This document shows, piece after piece, positions 52,455 through 60,027 of a DNA stretch of 64,000 nt. Within the stretch, counting starts at the first letter, position 1. Each line of letters opens with the position of its first letter. Source of the DNA: Streptomyces albidoflavus (GTDB lineage Bacteria; Actinomycetota; Actinomycetes; Streptomycetales; Streptomycetaceae). The notes beneath the pieces are model-generated. The model ran no database searches. It worked only from the letters and a program-made list of their open reading frames with translations, and had not been told where the DNA came from. The stretch is taken from positions 62,001 through 126,000 of the forward strand of contig NZ_JOII01000015.1 of NCBI RefSeq assembly GCF_000719955.1, in the 5' to 3' direction. Both the position numbers and the translations under genes were made by a program.

Positions 52455-52590
52455 GGCTTACGCGCGCCGCGACGGGGCGCGCGGCGTACGGGGCGGCCAC
52501 GGGGCGCGCGACCTGCGGCTTCACGGGGTACGGGGCGCGCGCCGTCCGGCCTGAGACGCGGCGCCGCAGGTACGGGGTGACGGGGCGGGG
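52455..52590. repeat. dispersed GC-rich repeat, copy 2
   Basis: The 469-base gap between ilvE and the urease-like genes is gene-free. From 52455 it is built of words such as GACGGGGCGCGCGGCGTACG, CACGGGGCGCGCGACCTGCG and GTACGGGGCGCGCGCC. The 25-base stretch 52485-52509 differs at one base from 58227-58251 inside cimA. The part 52285-52454 is ordinary GC-rich DNA. Confidence 0.75.
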
Positions 52591-52672
52591 CTGCCCCTTA
52601 CCCGGGCCGTCTCTGCGGGCTCCGGGCAGCCGCCCCGGCTCAAGCGCCGCCCACCCCGCCGTGCGCCGTCCA

Positions 52673-52701
52673 TTGGAAAACCTAAACCCTTTAGATAGGC
52701 T
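52673..52701 (+). promoter_or_regulatory. promoter of the urease-like operon
   Basis: TTGGAA (52673-52678), 17 bases and TAGGCT (52696-52701) make one of the clearest promoters in the window, in an AT-rich patch 53 bases before the first gene. Confidence 0.6.
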
Positions 52702-52753
52702 GACGCTCCATCGCCCCGCGCCCGCCGCCCACCCCCATCCCTCCAGGACCCCC

Positions 52754-53509
52754 ATGCGCCTGACCCCCACCGAACGCGACCGCCTCCTGATCTTCAACGC
52801 CGCCCAGCTCGCCCGGGCCCGGCAGGCGCGCGGGCTGCGGCTGAACGTCCCGGAGGCGACCGCGCTCATCTCGGACACGGTCTGCGAGGCGGCGCGGGAC
52901 GGGGCGCGGCTGGCGGAGGCGGTGGCGGCGGGGCGGGCCGTGCTCGGGCCGGACGACGTGCTGCCGGGCGTCGCCGACGTGCTGACCGAGATCCAGGTCG
53001 AGGCGGTCTTCGAGGACGGGTCCCGGCTCGCCGTGCTGGCCGACCCCATCGGAGGCGGCCACACCGGCGATCAGGCGCCCGGCGCCCTGCTCCCGGGCCC
53101 GCCCCACGCCGAGCCGAGTCCCATGCTGACCGTGGCGGTCACCAACACCGCCACGGTCCCGGTCAGCGTCACCTCGCACTTCCACTTCTTCGAGGCCAAC
53201 CCGCGCCTGCGCTTCGACCGGGCCGCCGCCTACGGCATGCGCCTCGCCGTCCCGGCCGGCTCCTCGCTCCGCTTCGGCCCGGGCGAGACCCGCGAGGCGG
53301 GGCTGGTGCCGATCGGCGGGGCGCGCGTCGTGACCGGTTTCGCCGGGCTGGTCGACGGCCCGCTGGACGCCCCCGGCGCCCGCGCCGAGGCCCTGCGCCG
53401 CGCCGCCGCCTGCGGCTACCTCGGCGCCGAAGCACCCGGGACGGAGCCCGCCCCGCCCGGCACCACCCCCGCCCCGCCGGGCGCCCCCACCCCGGAGACC
53501 GACGCATGA
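52754..53509 (+). CDS. urease gamma-beta fusion, divergent type
   Basis: A 251-aa fusion of the UreA (gamma) and UreB (beta) subunits. Residues 1-100: MRLTPTERDRLLIFNAAQLA, LNVPEATALISD and the gamma C-terminus. Residues 115-215: TVAVTNTATVPVSVTSHFHF, FEANPRLRFDR, GMRLAVPAGSSLRF and PIGGARVVTGFAG of UreB. The tail is Pro-rich. The stop overlaps the alpha gene by ATGA. Gamma-beta fusions occur in other ureases; here no ureDEFG accessory genes are in the window, and I recall a separate complete urease operon elsewhere in Streptomyces. Confidence 0.9.
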   Translation: MRLTPTERDRLLIFNAAQLARARQARGLRLNVPEATALISDTVCEAARDGARLAEAVAAGRAVLGPDDVLPGVADVLTEIQVEAVFEDGSRLAVLADPIGGGHTGDQAPGALLPGPPHAEPSPMLTVAVTNTATVPVSVTSHFHFFEANPRLRFDRAAAYGMRLAVPAGSSLRFGPGETREAGLVPIGGARVVTGFAGLVDGPLDAPGARAEALRRAAACGYLGAEAPGTEPAPPGTTPAPPGAPTPETDA

Positions 53510-55314
53510 GCGACCCCGCCGGCCGGGCCCTGCCCGAGGAGCTGACCCCGCGCCCCCGCGCCTTCCCGCACCTGGCCCGTACCCCGCACGGCCGCCGTAC
53601 CGCGCCCGACGAGGCGGCCACGGCCTCCGATCCGTACGCCTACGCCGCCGTCCACGGCCCCCGCGCCGGGGACAGGGTGCGGCTCGGTGACACGGGGCTG
53701 ACGGTGCGGGTCGAGGCCGACGCGCAGCGGCCCGGCGACGAGTTCCTGGCCGGGTTCGGGAAGACCGCGCGGGACGGGCTGCACCTGCGGGCCGCCGCCG
53801 TGCGCGACACCTGCGACCTGGTGATCAGCAACGTGCTCGTGATCGACGCGGTGCTCGGCATCCGGAAGGTCTCGATCGGTGTCCGGGAAGGCCGCATCCA
53901 CGCCGTGGGGCGCGCGGGGAACCCGGACACGCTCGACGGGGTCGACGTGGTGGTCGGCACCGGCACCACGATCGTGTCGGGGGAGGGGCTGATCGCGACC
54001 GCCGGGGCGATCGACACCCATGTGCACCTGCTCTCGCCCCGCGTCATGGAAGCCTCCCTCGCCTCCGGCGTGACCACGATCATCGGCCAGGAGTTCGGCC
54101 CCGTCTGGGGCGTCGGCGTCAACTCGCCGTGGGCCCTGCGTCACGCCTTCGCCGCCTTCGACGCCTGGCCCGTCAACATCGGTTTCCTCGCCCGCGGTTC
54201 CTCCTCGCACCCGGCGCCGCTGGTCGAGGCGCTGGCGGAGGGCGGGGCGTGCGGGTTCAAGGTGCACGAGGACATGGGGGCGCACACCCGGGCGCTGGAC
54301 ACCGCGCTGCGCGTCGCCGAGGAGTACGACGTGCAGGTGGCCCTGCACAGCGACGGCCTCAACGAATGCCTCTCCGTCGAGGACACCCTCCAGGTGCTCG
54401 ACGGGCGCACCATCCACGCCTTCCACATCGAGGGATGCGGCGGCGGCCACGTCCCCAACGTGCTGCGCATGGCGGGCGTGCCGAACGTCATCGGCTCCTC
54501 CACCAACCCCACGCTGCCCTTCGGCCGGGACGCCGTCGCCGAGCACTACGGCATGATCGTCTCGGTCCACGACCTCAAGCCCGAGCTGCCCGGCGACGCG
54601 GCGATGGCCCGCGACCGCATCCGCGAGTCGACGATGGGCGCCGAGGACGTCCTGCACGACCTGGGCGCCATCGGCATCACCTCCTCCGACGCGCAGGGGA
54701 TGGGCCGGGCCGGCGAGACGATCCGCCGCACCCTCCAGCTCGCCGCCAAGATGAAGCGCGAACGCGGCCCGCTCGACGGCGACGGCGACGGCGAGAGCGA
54801 CGACAACGCCCGCGTCCTGCGCTACCTCGCCAAACTGACCGTCAACCCGGCCCGCGCGCACGGCCTCTCCCACGAGGTCGGCTCGCTGGAGCCCGGCAAA
54901 CTGGCGGACATCGTGCTGTGGCGCCCCGAGTACTTCGGCGCCAAGCCCCAGCTGGTCCTGAAGTCCGGCTTCCCCGCCTACGGCGTCACCGGCGACCCCA
55001 ACGCCGCCACCGACACCAGCGAACCGCTCGTCCTCGGCCCCCAGTTCGGCGCGCACGGGGCGGCCGCCGCCGAGCTGTCCGTCGCCTTCGTCGCGGGCGC
55101 CGCCGTGGGCCTCGGCGCCGACGCCCTGCCCACCCGCAGGCGCCGCGTCCCCGTCCGAGGCACCCGGAACATCGGCCCCGCCGACCTCCTCCTCAACTCC
55201 CGCACCGGCCAGGTCGACGTGGACGCCCGCACCGGCCTCGTCACCCTCGACGGCGACCCGGTCCGCTCCGGCCCCGCCGACTCCGTCAGCCTCAACCGCC
55301 TCTACTTCCTCTGA
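53506..55314 (+). CDS. urease alpha-like amidohydrolase with altered flap
   Basis: A 602-aa protein of the urease alpha family. Nickel ligands are all present: DTHVH, the carbamylated Lys252 in GFKVHED, ALHSDGLNE, HIEGCGGGHVPN and the Asp in SSDAQGMGR. The mobile flap, normally VCHHLD, reads SVHDLK (V354, H355, D356): the flap cysteine is Val and the second His is Asp. An acidic stretch, GDGDGESDD, is inserted after residue 420, and the N-terminus is about 40 residues longer than usual. Urea may not be the substrate. Confidence 0.9.
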   Translation: MSDPAGRALPEELTPRPRAFPHLARTPHGRRTAPDEAATASDPYAYAAVHGPRAGDRVRLGDTGLTVRVEADAQRPGDEFLAGFGKTARDGLHLRAAAVRDTCDLVISNVLVIDAVLGIRKVSIGVREGRIHAVGRAGNPDTLDGVDVVVGTGTTIVSGEGLIATAGAIDTHVHLLSPRVMEASLASGVTTIIGQEFGPVWGVGVNSPWALRHAFAAFDAWPVNIGFLARGSSSHPAPLVEALAEGGACGFKVHEDMGAHTRALDTALRVAEEYDVQVALHSDGLNECLSVEDTLQVLDGRTIHAFHIEGCGGGHVPNVLRMAGVPNVIGSSTNPTLPFGRDAVAEHYGMIVSVHDLKPELPGDAAMARDRIRESTMGAEDVLHDLGAIGITSSDAQGMGRAGETIRRTLQLAAKMKRERGPLDGDGDGESDDNARVLRYLAKLTVNPARAHGLSHEVGSLEPGKLADIVLWRPEYFGAKPQLVLKSGFPAYGVTGDPNAATDTSEPLVLGPQFGAHGAAAAELSVAFVAGAAVGLGADALPTRRRRVPVRGTRNIGPADLLLNSRTGQVDVDARTGLVTLDGDPVRSGPADSVSLNRLYFL

Positions 55315-55322
55315 GGACCGCC

Positions 55323-56402
55323 ATGCCCGACGCCCCCGCCCCGTCCCTGCGCGGCACCGTCCCGCCGGGCTTCCGGATGCCGCCCGAGTGGGCCCCGCAC
55401 CTGCGCACCTGGATGGCCTGGCCCGGCCCCAACCCGACCTTCGCCACCGAGGCCGCACTCGCCTCGGCCGAACGCGCCTGGGCCGAGGTGGCCCGCACCG
55501 TGCGCCGCTTCGAACCGGTCACCGTGCTCGCCGGACCCGGCCGCGCCGAAGGCGCCCGCGCGCTCCTCGGGCCCGGCATCGAGGTGGTCGAACGCCCGCT
55601 GGACGACGCCTGGATGAGGGACATCGGCCCCACCTTCGTCACCCGCGCGGAGGACGGCGCCCGGGCCGTGCTCGACTGGACGTTCAACGGCTGGGGCGCG
55701 CAGGAGTGGGCCCGCTGGGAGCGGGACGCGAGGATCGGCGGCGAGGTCGCCGCGCTGGCCGGGGTCCCGGCGTACCGGACGGGGCTGGTCAACGAGGGCG
55801 GCGGGCTGCACGTCGACGGGGAGGGCACCGTGCTGCTCACCGAGACCGTCCAGCTCGACCCGGACCGCAACCCCGACCTGACCCGCGCCGAGGTGGAGGC
55901 CGAGATCCACGCGGGGCTCGGTACCAGCCGGGCGGTGTGGCTGCCGCGCGGGCTGACCGGTGACTACGGGCGGTTCGGGACGCGCGGCCACGTCGACATC
56001 GTCGCGGCGTTCGCCCGGCCCGGCGTGGTCGTGGCGCACACCCAGCCCGACCCGGCCCACCCCGACCACGAGGTCTGCAAGGAGATCACCGGCGTGCTGC
56101 GCGCCGCCAAGGACGCGGCGGGCCGTTCGCTGGAGGTGGTCGAGGTGCCCGCGCCCACCGTGCTGGAGGTGGACGGGGAGTGGGCCGACTACTCGTACAT
56201 CAACCACTACCTGTGCAACGGCGGGGTCGTCCTCTGCGCCTTCGACGACCCGCGCGACGCCGAGGCCGCCGCGCTCTTCCGCCGCCTCTTCCCGGACCGC
56301 ACCGTCGTCCCCGTCGACGCCCGCCCGGTCTTCGCGGCCGGCGGCGGCATCCACTGCATCACCCAGCAGGAACCGGCGCCGGCCCCGGCAGGACAGGGCT
56401 GA
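55323..56402 (+). CDS. agmatine deiminase-type enzyme (PPAD family)
   Basis: A 359-aa guanidino deiminase. The fold motifs are WMAWPGP, DDAWMRDIGPTFV, NEGGGLHVDGEG, GHVDIVAAFARP, and the catalytic GGGIHCITQQ with the cysteine. Agmatine deiminases make N-carbamoylputrescine and ammonia. Its ribosome site overlaps the urease alpha stop, with an 8-base gap, so it is in one operon with the urease-like genes. A pathway in which the two hydrolyse a guanidino/ureido compound in turn is suggested (inference). Confidence 0.9.
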   Translation: MPDAPAPSLRGTVPPGFRMPPEWAPHLRTWMAWPGPNPTFATEAALASAERAWAEVARTVRRFEPVTVLAGPGRAEGARALLGPGIEVVERPLDDAWMRDIGPTFVTRAEDGARAVLDWTFNGWGAQEWARWERDARIGGEVAALAGVPAYRTGLVNEGGGLHVDGEGTVLLTETVQLDPDRNPDLTRAEVEAEIHAGLGTSRAVWLPRGLTGDYGRFGTRGHVDIVAAFARPGVVVAHTQPDPAHPDHEVCKEITGVLRAAKDAAGRSLEVVEVPAPTVLEVDGEWADYSYINHYLCNGGVVLCAFDDPRDAEAAALFRRLFPDRTVVPVDARPVFAAGGGIHCITQQEPAPAPAGQG

Positions 56403-56480
56403 GCGGCCCGGCGTCCCCGTCCCCACGAACGCAAAGCACTCAAGTAATCCCGATCGTTGCCCCATACACCTTGTGTCGGA

Positions 56481-57872
56481 ATGGATCATTCCGGCAGCGT
56501 GCCGAGCATGGGACGACAGCAGTGGAAGAAAATCTGGGTCGGCTCGGCCGGCAACATGGTCGAGTGGTTCGACTGGTTCGTGTACGCGAGCTTCGCCACG
56601 TACTTCGCGGGTTCCTTCTTCCCCAGCGGCAACCCGACCGCCCAGCTCATGAACACCGCCGGCATCTTCGCCGTCGGCTTCTTCATGCGGCCGGTCGGCG
56701 GCTGGCTGCTCGGCCGGGTCGGTGACCGCAAGGGCCGCAAGGCGGCGCTGACCCTCACCGTCTCGCTGATGTCGGCCTCCGCCGTGCTGATCGCGATCGC
56801 GCCGACCTACGGTGTGGCCGGCTACGGCGGCGCCGCCGTCCTCCTGGTCGCCCGCCTGCTCCAGGGCCTCTCGGTCGGCGGCGAGTACGCGGCCAGCGCG
56901 ACCTACCTGACCGAGGCGTCCGACGCCGACCGGCGCGGCTTCGCCTCCAGCTTCCAGTACGTTTCGATGACCGCGGGCCAGCTCCTCGGCCTCGGCCTGC
57001 AGATCGTGCTCCAGCGGACCATGTCGGACGACACCCTGCACAGCTGGGGCTGGCGCATCCCGTTCATCATCGGCGCCCTCGGCGCGGCCGTCGTCTTCTA
57101 CCTCCGCCGCAACATGCTGGAGACCGAGGTCTACGCCGAGTCCTCCGAGGACGGCGTCGAGCGGGCCGACGACAAGGGCACGATGAAGGCGCTGTGGCAG
57201 CACCGGCGCCAGGCGTTCCTGGTCGTGGCGCTGACGATGGGCGGCACCGTCGCGTACTACACGTACACGACCTACCTGACCAAGTACCTGTCGAACTCCG
57301 CCGGGCTGCCCAAGGAGACGGCGACGCTCGTCTCGTTCTGCGCGCTCTTCGTCTTCATGTGCGTCCAGCCGCTCGCCGGGATGCTCTCCGACCGGATCGG
57401 CCGCCGCCCGCTGCTGATCACCTTCGCCGTCGGCTCGACCTTCCTGACCGTGCCGATCATGACGCTGCTCCAGCACGCCGGGTCGTTCTGGCCGGCGCTC
57501 GGCCTCTCGCTCCTCGCGCTGCTCATCATCACCGGCTACACCTCCATCAACGCCTGCGTGAAGGCCGAACTCTTCCCCACCGGCATCCGCGCGCTGGGCG
57601 TCGCCCTGCCCTACGCCCTCGGCAACGCCCTCTTCGGCGGCACCGCCGAGTACGTCGCGCTCTGGTTCAAGAACGGCGGGACGGAGTCGGGCTACTACTG
57701 GTACGTGGCGGGGTGCGCCGCGGTCTCGCTCGTCGTCTACCTGGCGATGAAGGAGACCCGGGACATCGACCTCAACCGGGTCGGCGCCGAGACGGGTCCG
57801 CCCTCCGCCGAGGCCGGCCCCGCCTCCCCGGCCTCCGGGCCCGCGAAAACGGACGCCCCGCTCGCATCCTGA
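56481..57872 (+). CDS. MHS-type MFS transporter (metabolite:proton symporter)
   Basis: A 463-aa transporter with twelve membrane segments. Family motifs are NMVEWFDWFVYASFATYF, RPVGGWLLGRVGDRKGRKAA, RLLQGLSVGGEYAASATYL and DRIGRRPLL. It resembles alpha-ketoglutarate/dicarboxylate and osmolyte symporters. ATG 56481 is used; ATG 56508 is an alternative, and neither has a strong ribosome site. It follows the deiminase gene by 78 bases, so transport of the operon's substrate is a reasonable inference. An acidic/Pro-rich cytoplasmic tail ends it. Confidence 0.92.
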   Translation: MDHSGSVPSMGRQQWKKIWVGSAGNMVEWFDWFVYASFATYFAGSFFPSGNPTAQLMNTAGIFAVGFFMRPVGGWLLGRVGDRKGRKAALTLTVSLMSASAVLIAIAPTYGVAGYGGAAVLLVARLLQGLSVGGEYAASATYLTEASDADRRGFASSFQYVSMTAGQLLGLGLQIVLQRTMSDDTLHSWGWRIPFIIGALGAAVVFYLRRNMLETEVYAESSEDGVERADDKGTMKALWQHRRQAFLVVALTMGGTVAYYTYTTYLTKYLSNSAGLPKETATLVSFCALFVFMCVQPLAGMLSDRIGRRPLLITFAVGSTFLTVPIMTLLQHAGSFWPALGLSLLALLIITGYTSINACVKAELFPTGIRALGVALPYALGNALFGGTAEYVALWFKNGGTESGYYWYVAGCAAVSLVVYLAMKETRDIDLNRVGAETGPPSAEAGPASPASGPAKTDAPLAS

Positions 57873-57882
57873 GACACCTCGT

Positions 57883-57920
57883 GGCACGGGGGCCTCTCTG
57901 TGGGAGACTGCCCCCGTGCC
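57883..57920 (+). terminator. hairpin after the transporter gene
   Basis: GGCACGGGGGC (57883-57893) pairs with GCCCCCGTGCC (57910-57920). It ends the transporter transcript, and its 3' arm overlaps the start of the cimA leader. Confidence 0.7.
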
Positions 57921-57966
57921 CACGTTCGCCATGATTATCGGCAGCAGGCGCGCCGGTCCGCAGTGA
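57916..57966 (+). CDS. cimA leader peptide with two Ile codons
   Basis: GTG 57916 reads MPTFAMIIGSRRAGPQ, with consecutive ATT ATC codons; ATT is rare here. ATG 57931 is an alternative start (MIIGSRRAGPQ). GAGACT (57904-57909) lies six bases before the GTG, matching the spacing seen at the ilvB leader, so a leaderless start is possible. A hairpin and terminator follow, upstream of the citramalate synthase gene, whose product leads to isoleucine. Confidence 0.75.
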   Translation: MPTFAMIIGSRRAGPQ

Positions 57967-58047
57967 CCGCCCCGCACCACCACGTGCGACGCGGCCACCG
58001 TGCCCCAGACCCGCGCGCAGACCTCTCGCACCCGCGAGGGGTCTTTT
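57948..58047 (+). promoter_or_regulatory. transcription attenuator of cimA
   Basis: Hairpin 1 pairs GCGCGCCGGTC (57948-57958, overlapping the end of the leader peptide) with GACCCGCGCGC (58008-58018), 10 of 11 bases. Directly after it the terminator pairs ACCTCTCGC (58021-58029) with GCGAGGGGT (58034-58042), with one G-T wobble, followed by CTTTTCG. The architecture is the same as the ilvB attenuator; Ile-dependent control is inferred. Confidence 0.8.
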
Positions 58048-58149
58048 CGTTTGTCGGCCCCGACCGGGCCGCGGCGAGGCGCACGAGAGGACGGGGGCAA
58101 GTGGAGCCAAGCATTCCGGAGCCACTCACCCGACAGGAGTCACCACCGC

Positions 58150-59931
58150 ATGACCAGCCAGGCCACCCCCGAGGAACCCGCTGAGCGCGCCCCGTCGGCC
58201 GCGACGAAACCGCAGGTCGCACGCGACGTACGGGGCGGCGACGGGGCGCGCCCCGCGCCCGCCGGAACGCCCGCCGGAACCCCCGCCTCCGCGGCGTCCT
58301 CCGCCGCCGCGGACGCCGCCGTCGAGCGCCCCCTGCACATCTTCGACACCACGCTCCGCGACGGCGCGCAGCGTGAGGGCATCAACCTCAGCGTCGCCGA
58401 CAAGCTGACCATCGCCCGGCACCTGGACGACTTCGGAGTGGGCTTCATCGAGGGCGGCTGGCCCGGCGCCAACCCGCGCGACACCGAGTTCTTCGCCCGC
58501 GCCCGCGAGGAGATCACCTTCCGCCACGCGCAGCTCGTCGCCTTCGGCGCCACCCGCCGCGCGGGTGGCAGCGCCGCCGACGACCTCCAGGTGCAGGCGC
58601 TGCTCGACTCCGGCGCCCCGGTCGTCACCCTGGTCGCCAAGGCCCACGACCGCCACGTCGAGCTGGCCCTGCGCACCACCCTCGACGAGAACCTGGAGAT
58701 GGTCCGCGACACCGTCTCCCACCTGCGCGCCCAGGGCCGCCGGGTCTTCGTCGACTGTGAGCACTTCTTCGACGGGTACGCCGCCAACCCGGCCTACGCC
58801 AAGGCCGTCGTCCGCGCCGCGAGCGAGGCCGGCGCCGACGTCGTCGTCCTCTGCGACACCAACGGCGGCATGCTGCCCGCGCAGATCCAGGCCGTCACCG
58901 CCACCGTCCTCGCCGACACCGGCGCCCGCCTCGGTATCCACGCCCAGGACGACACCGGCTGCGCCGTCGCCAACACCCTCGCCGCCGTCGACGCGGGCGC
59001 CACCCACGTCCAGTGCACCGCCAACGGCTACGGCGAGCGCGTCGGCAACGCCAACCTCTTCCCGGTCGTCGCCGCCCTGGAGCTGAAGTACGGCCGCACC
59101 GTGCTTCCCGAGGGCGCGCTCGCCGAGATGACCCGCATCTCGCACGCCATCGCCGAGGTCGTCAACCTCACCCCCTCCACCCACCAGCCCTACGTCGGCG
59201 TCTCCGCCTTCGCGCACAAGGCCGGACTGCACGCCTCCGCGATCAAGGTCGACCCCGACCTGTACCAGCACATCGACCCGGAGCTGGTCGGCAACCGCAT
59301 CCGCATGCTCGTCTCCGACATGGCAGGCCGCGCCTCCATCGAGCTGAAGGGCAAGGAGCTGGGCATCGACCTCGGCGACGACCGCGCCCTGGTCGGCCGC
59401 GTCGTGGAGCGCGTCAAGGAACGCGAGCTGGCCGGGTACTCCTACGAGGCCGCCGACGCCTCCTTCGAACTGCTGCTCCGTGACGAGCTGCGGCGCGGCG
59501 CCGGCGGCGCGGGCGACGCGGCCCCGTCCCGCTTCTTCCGCGTCGAGTCGTGGCGGGCGATCACCGAGAACCGCCCCGACGGGATCCACGCCAACGAGGC
59601 CACCGTGAAGCTCTGGGCCAAGGGCGAACGCCTCCTCGCCACCGCCGAGGGCAACGGCCCCGTCAACGCCCTGGACCGCGCCCTGCGCGTCGCCCTGGAG
59701 CGGATCTACCCGGAGCTGGCCAAGTTCGCCCTGCGGGACTACAAGGTCCGCATCCTGGAAGGCCGCTCCGGCACCGACTCCACCACCCGCGTCCTGATCT
59801 CCACCGGCGACGGCGACGCGGAGTGGTCGACGGTCGGCGTCGCCGAGAACGTCATCGCCGCCTCCTGGCACGCCCTGGAGGACGCCTACACCTACGGCCT
59901 GCTCCGCGCCGGGGTCGAGCCCGCCGAGTAG
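58150..59931 (+). CDS. cimA: citramalate synthase
   Basis: A 593-aa member of the isopropylmalate synthase-like family in its CimA branch. CimA condenses pyruvate and acetyl-CoA to citramalate, the threonine-independent route to isoleucine. The catalytic motif is FDTTLRDGAQREGIN; GGWPGANPRDTEFF, NGGMLPAQIQ, IHAQDDTGCAVANT and CTANGYGERVGNAN follow, then a C-terminal regulatory domain. The first 60 residues are Ala/Pro-rich and partly encoded by a dispersed repeat (58201-58256). ATG 58150 follows AGGAG. Confidence 0.95.
   Translation: MTSQATPEEPAERAPSAATKPQVARDVRGGDGARPAPAGTPAGTPASAASSAAADAAVERPLHIFDTTLRDGAQREGINLSVADKLTIARHLDDFGVGFIEGGWPGANPRDTEFFARAREEITFRHAQLVAFGATRRAGGSAADDLQVQALLDSGAPVVTLVAKAHDRHVELALRTTLDENLEMVRDTVSHLRAQGRRVFVDCEHFFDGYAANPAYAKAVVRAASEAGADVVVLCDTNGGMLPAQIQAVTATVLADTGARLGIHAQDDTGCAVANTLAAVDAGATHVQCTANGYGERVGNANLFPVVAALELKYGRTVLPEGALAEMTRISHAIAEVVNLTPSTHQPYVGVSAFAHKAGLHASAIKVDPDLYQHIDPELVGNRIRMLVSDMAGRASIELKGKELGIDLGDDRALVGRVVERVKERELAGYSYEAADASFELLLRDELRRGAGGAGDAAPSRFFRVESWRAITENRPDGIHANEATVKLWAKGERLLATAEGNGPVNALDRALRVALERIYPELAKFALRDYKVRILEGRSGTDSTTRVLISTGDGDAEWSTVGVAENVIAASWHALEDAYTYGLLRAGVEPAE
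58201..58256. repeat. dispersed GC-rich repeat, copy 3, inside cimA
   Basis: ACCGCAGGTCGC followed by CGTACGGGGCGGCGACGG and CGCGC lies in the cimA coding region (residues 18-36). It matches the repeat at 52455-52590 (in inverted order for the CCGCAGGTCGC word). It is translated as part of the low-complexity N-terminal extension. Confidence 0.75.
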
Positions 59932-59946
59932 GCCCGAAGCGCGTAG

Positions 59947-59995
59947 CCCCGGACGGGCGGCGGGGCCCCGTACCCGGCCCGCCGCCCGTCCGGGG
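59947..59995 (+). terminator. terminator after cimA
   Basis: CCCCGGACGGGCGGCGGG (59947-59964) is perfectly complementary to 59978-59995, an 18-bp stem with a 13-base loop, followed by CGTTT, 15 bases after the stop. Confidence 0.9.
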
Positions 59996-60027
59996 CGTTT
60001 CGCGGCGACCCGGGTTAGCGTGGAGGT

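Noticed and set aside
52690..52709. DmdR/DtxR iron box (TTAGATAGGCTGAC) before the urease-like genes
   Set aside because: Only about half of the 19-base consensus matches and one base is missing; the same bases are explained by the -10 element.
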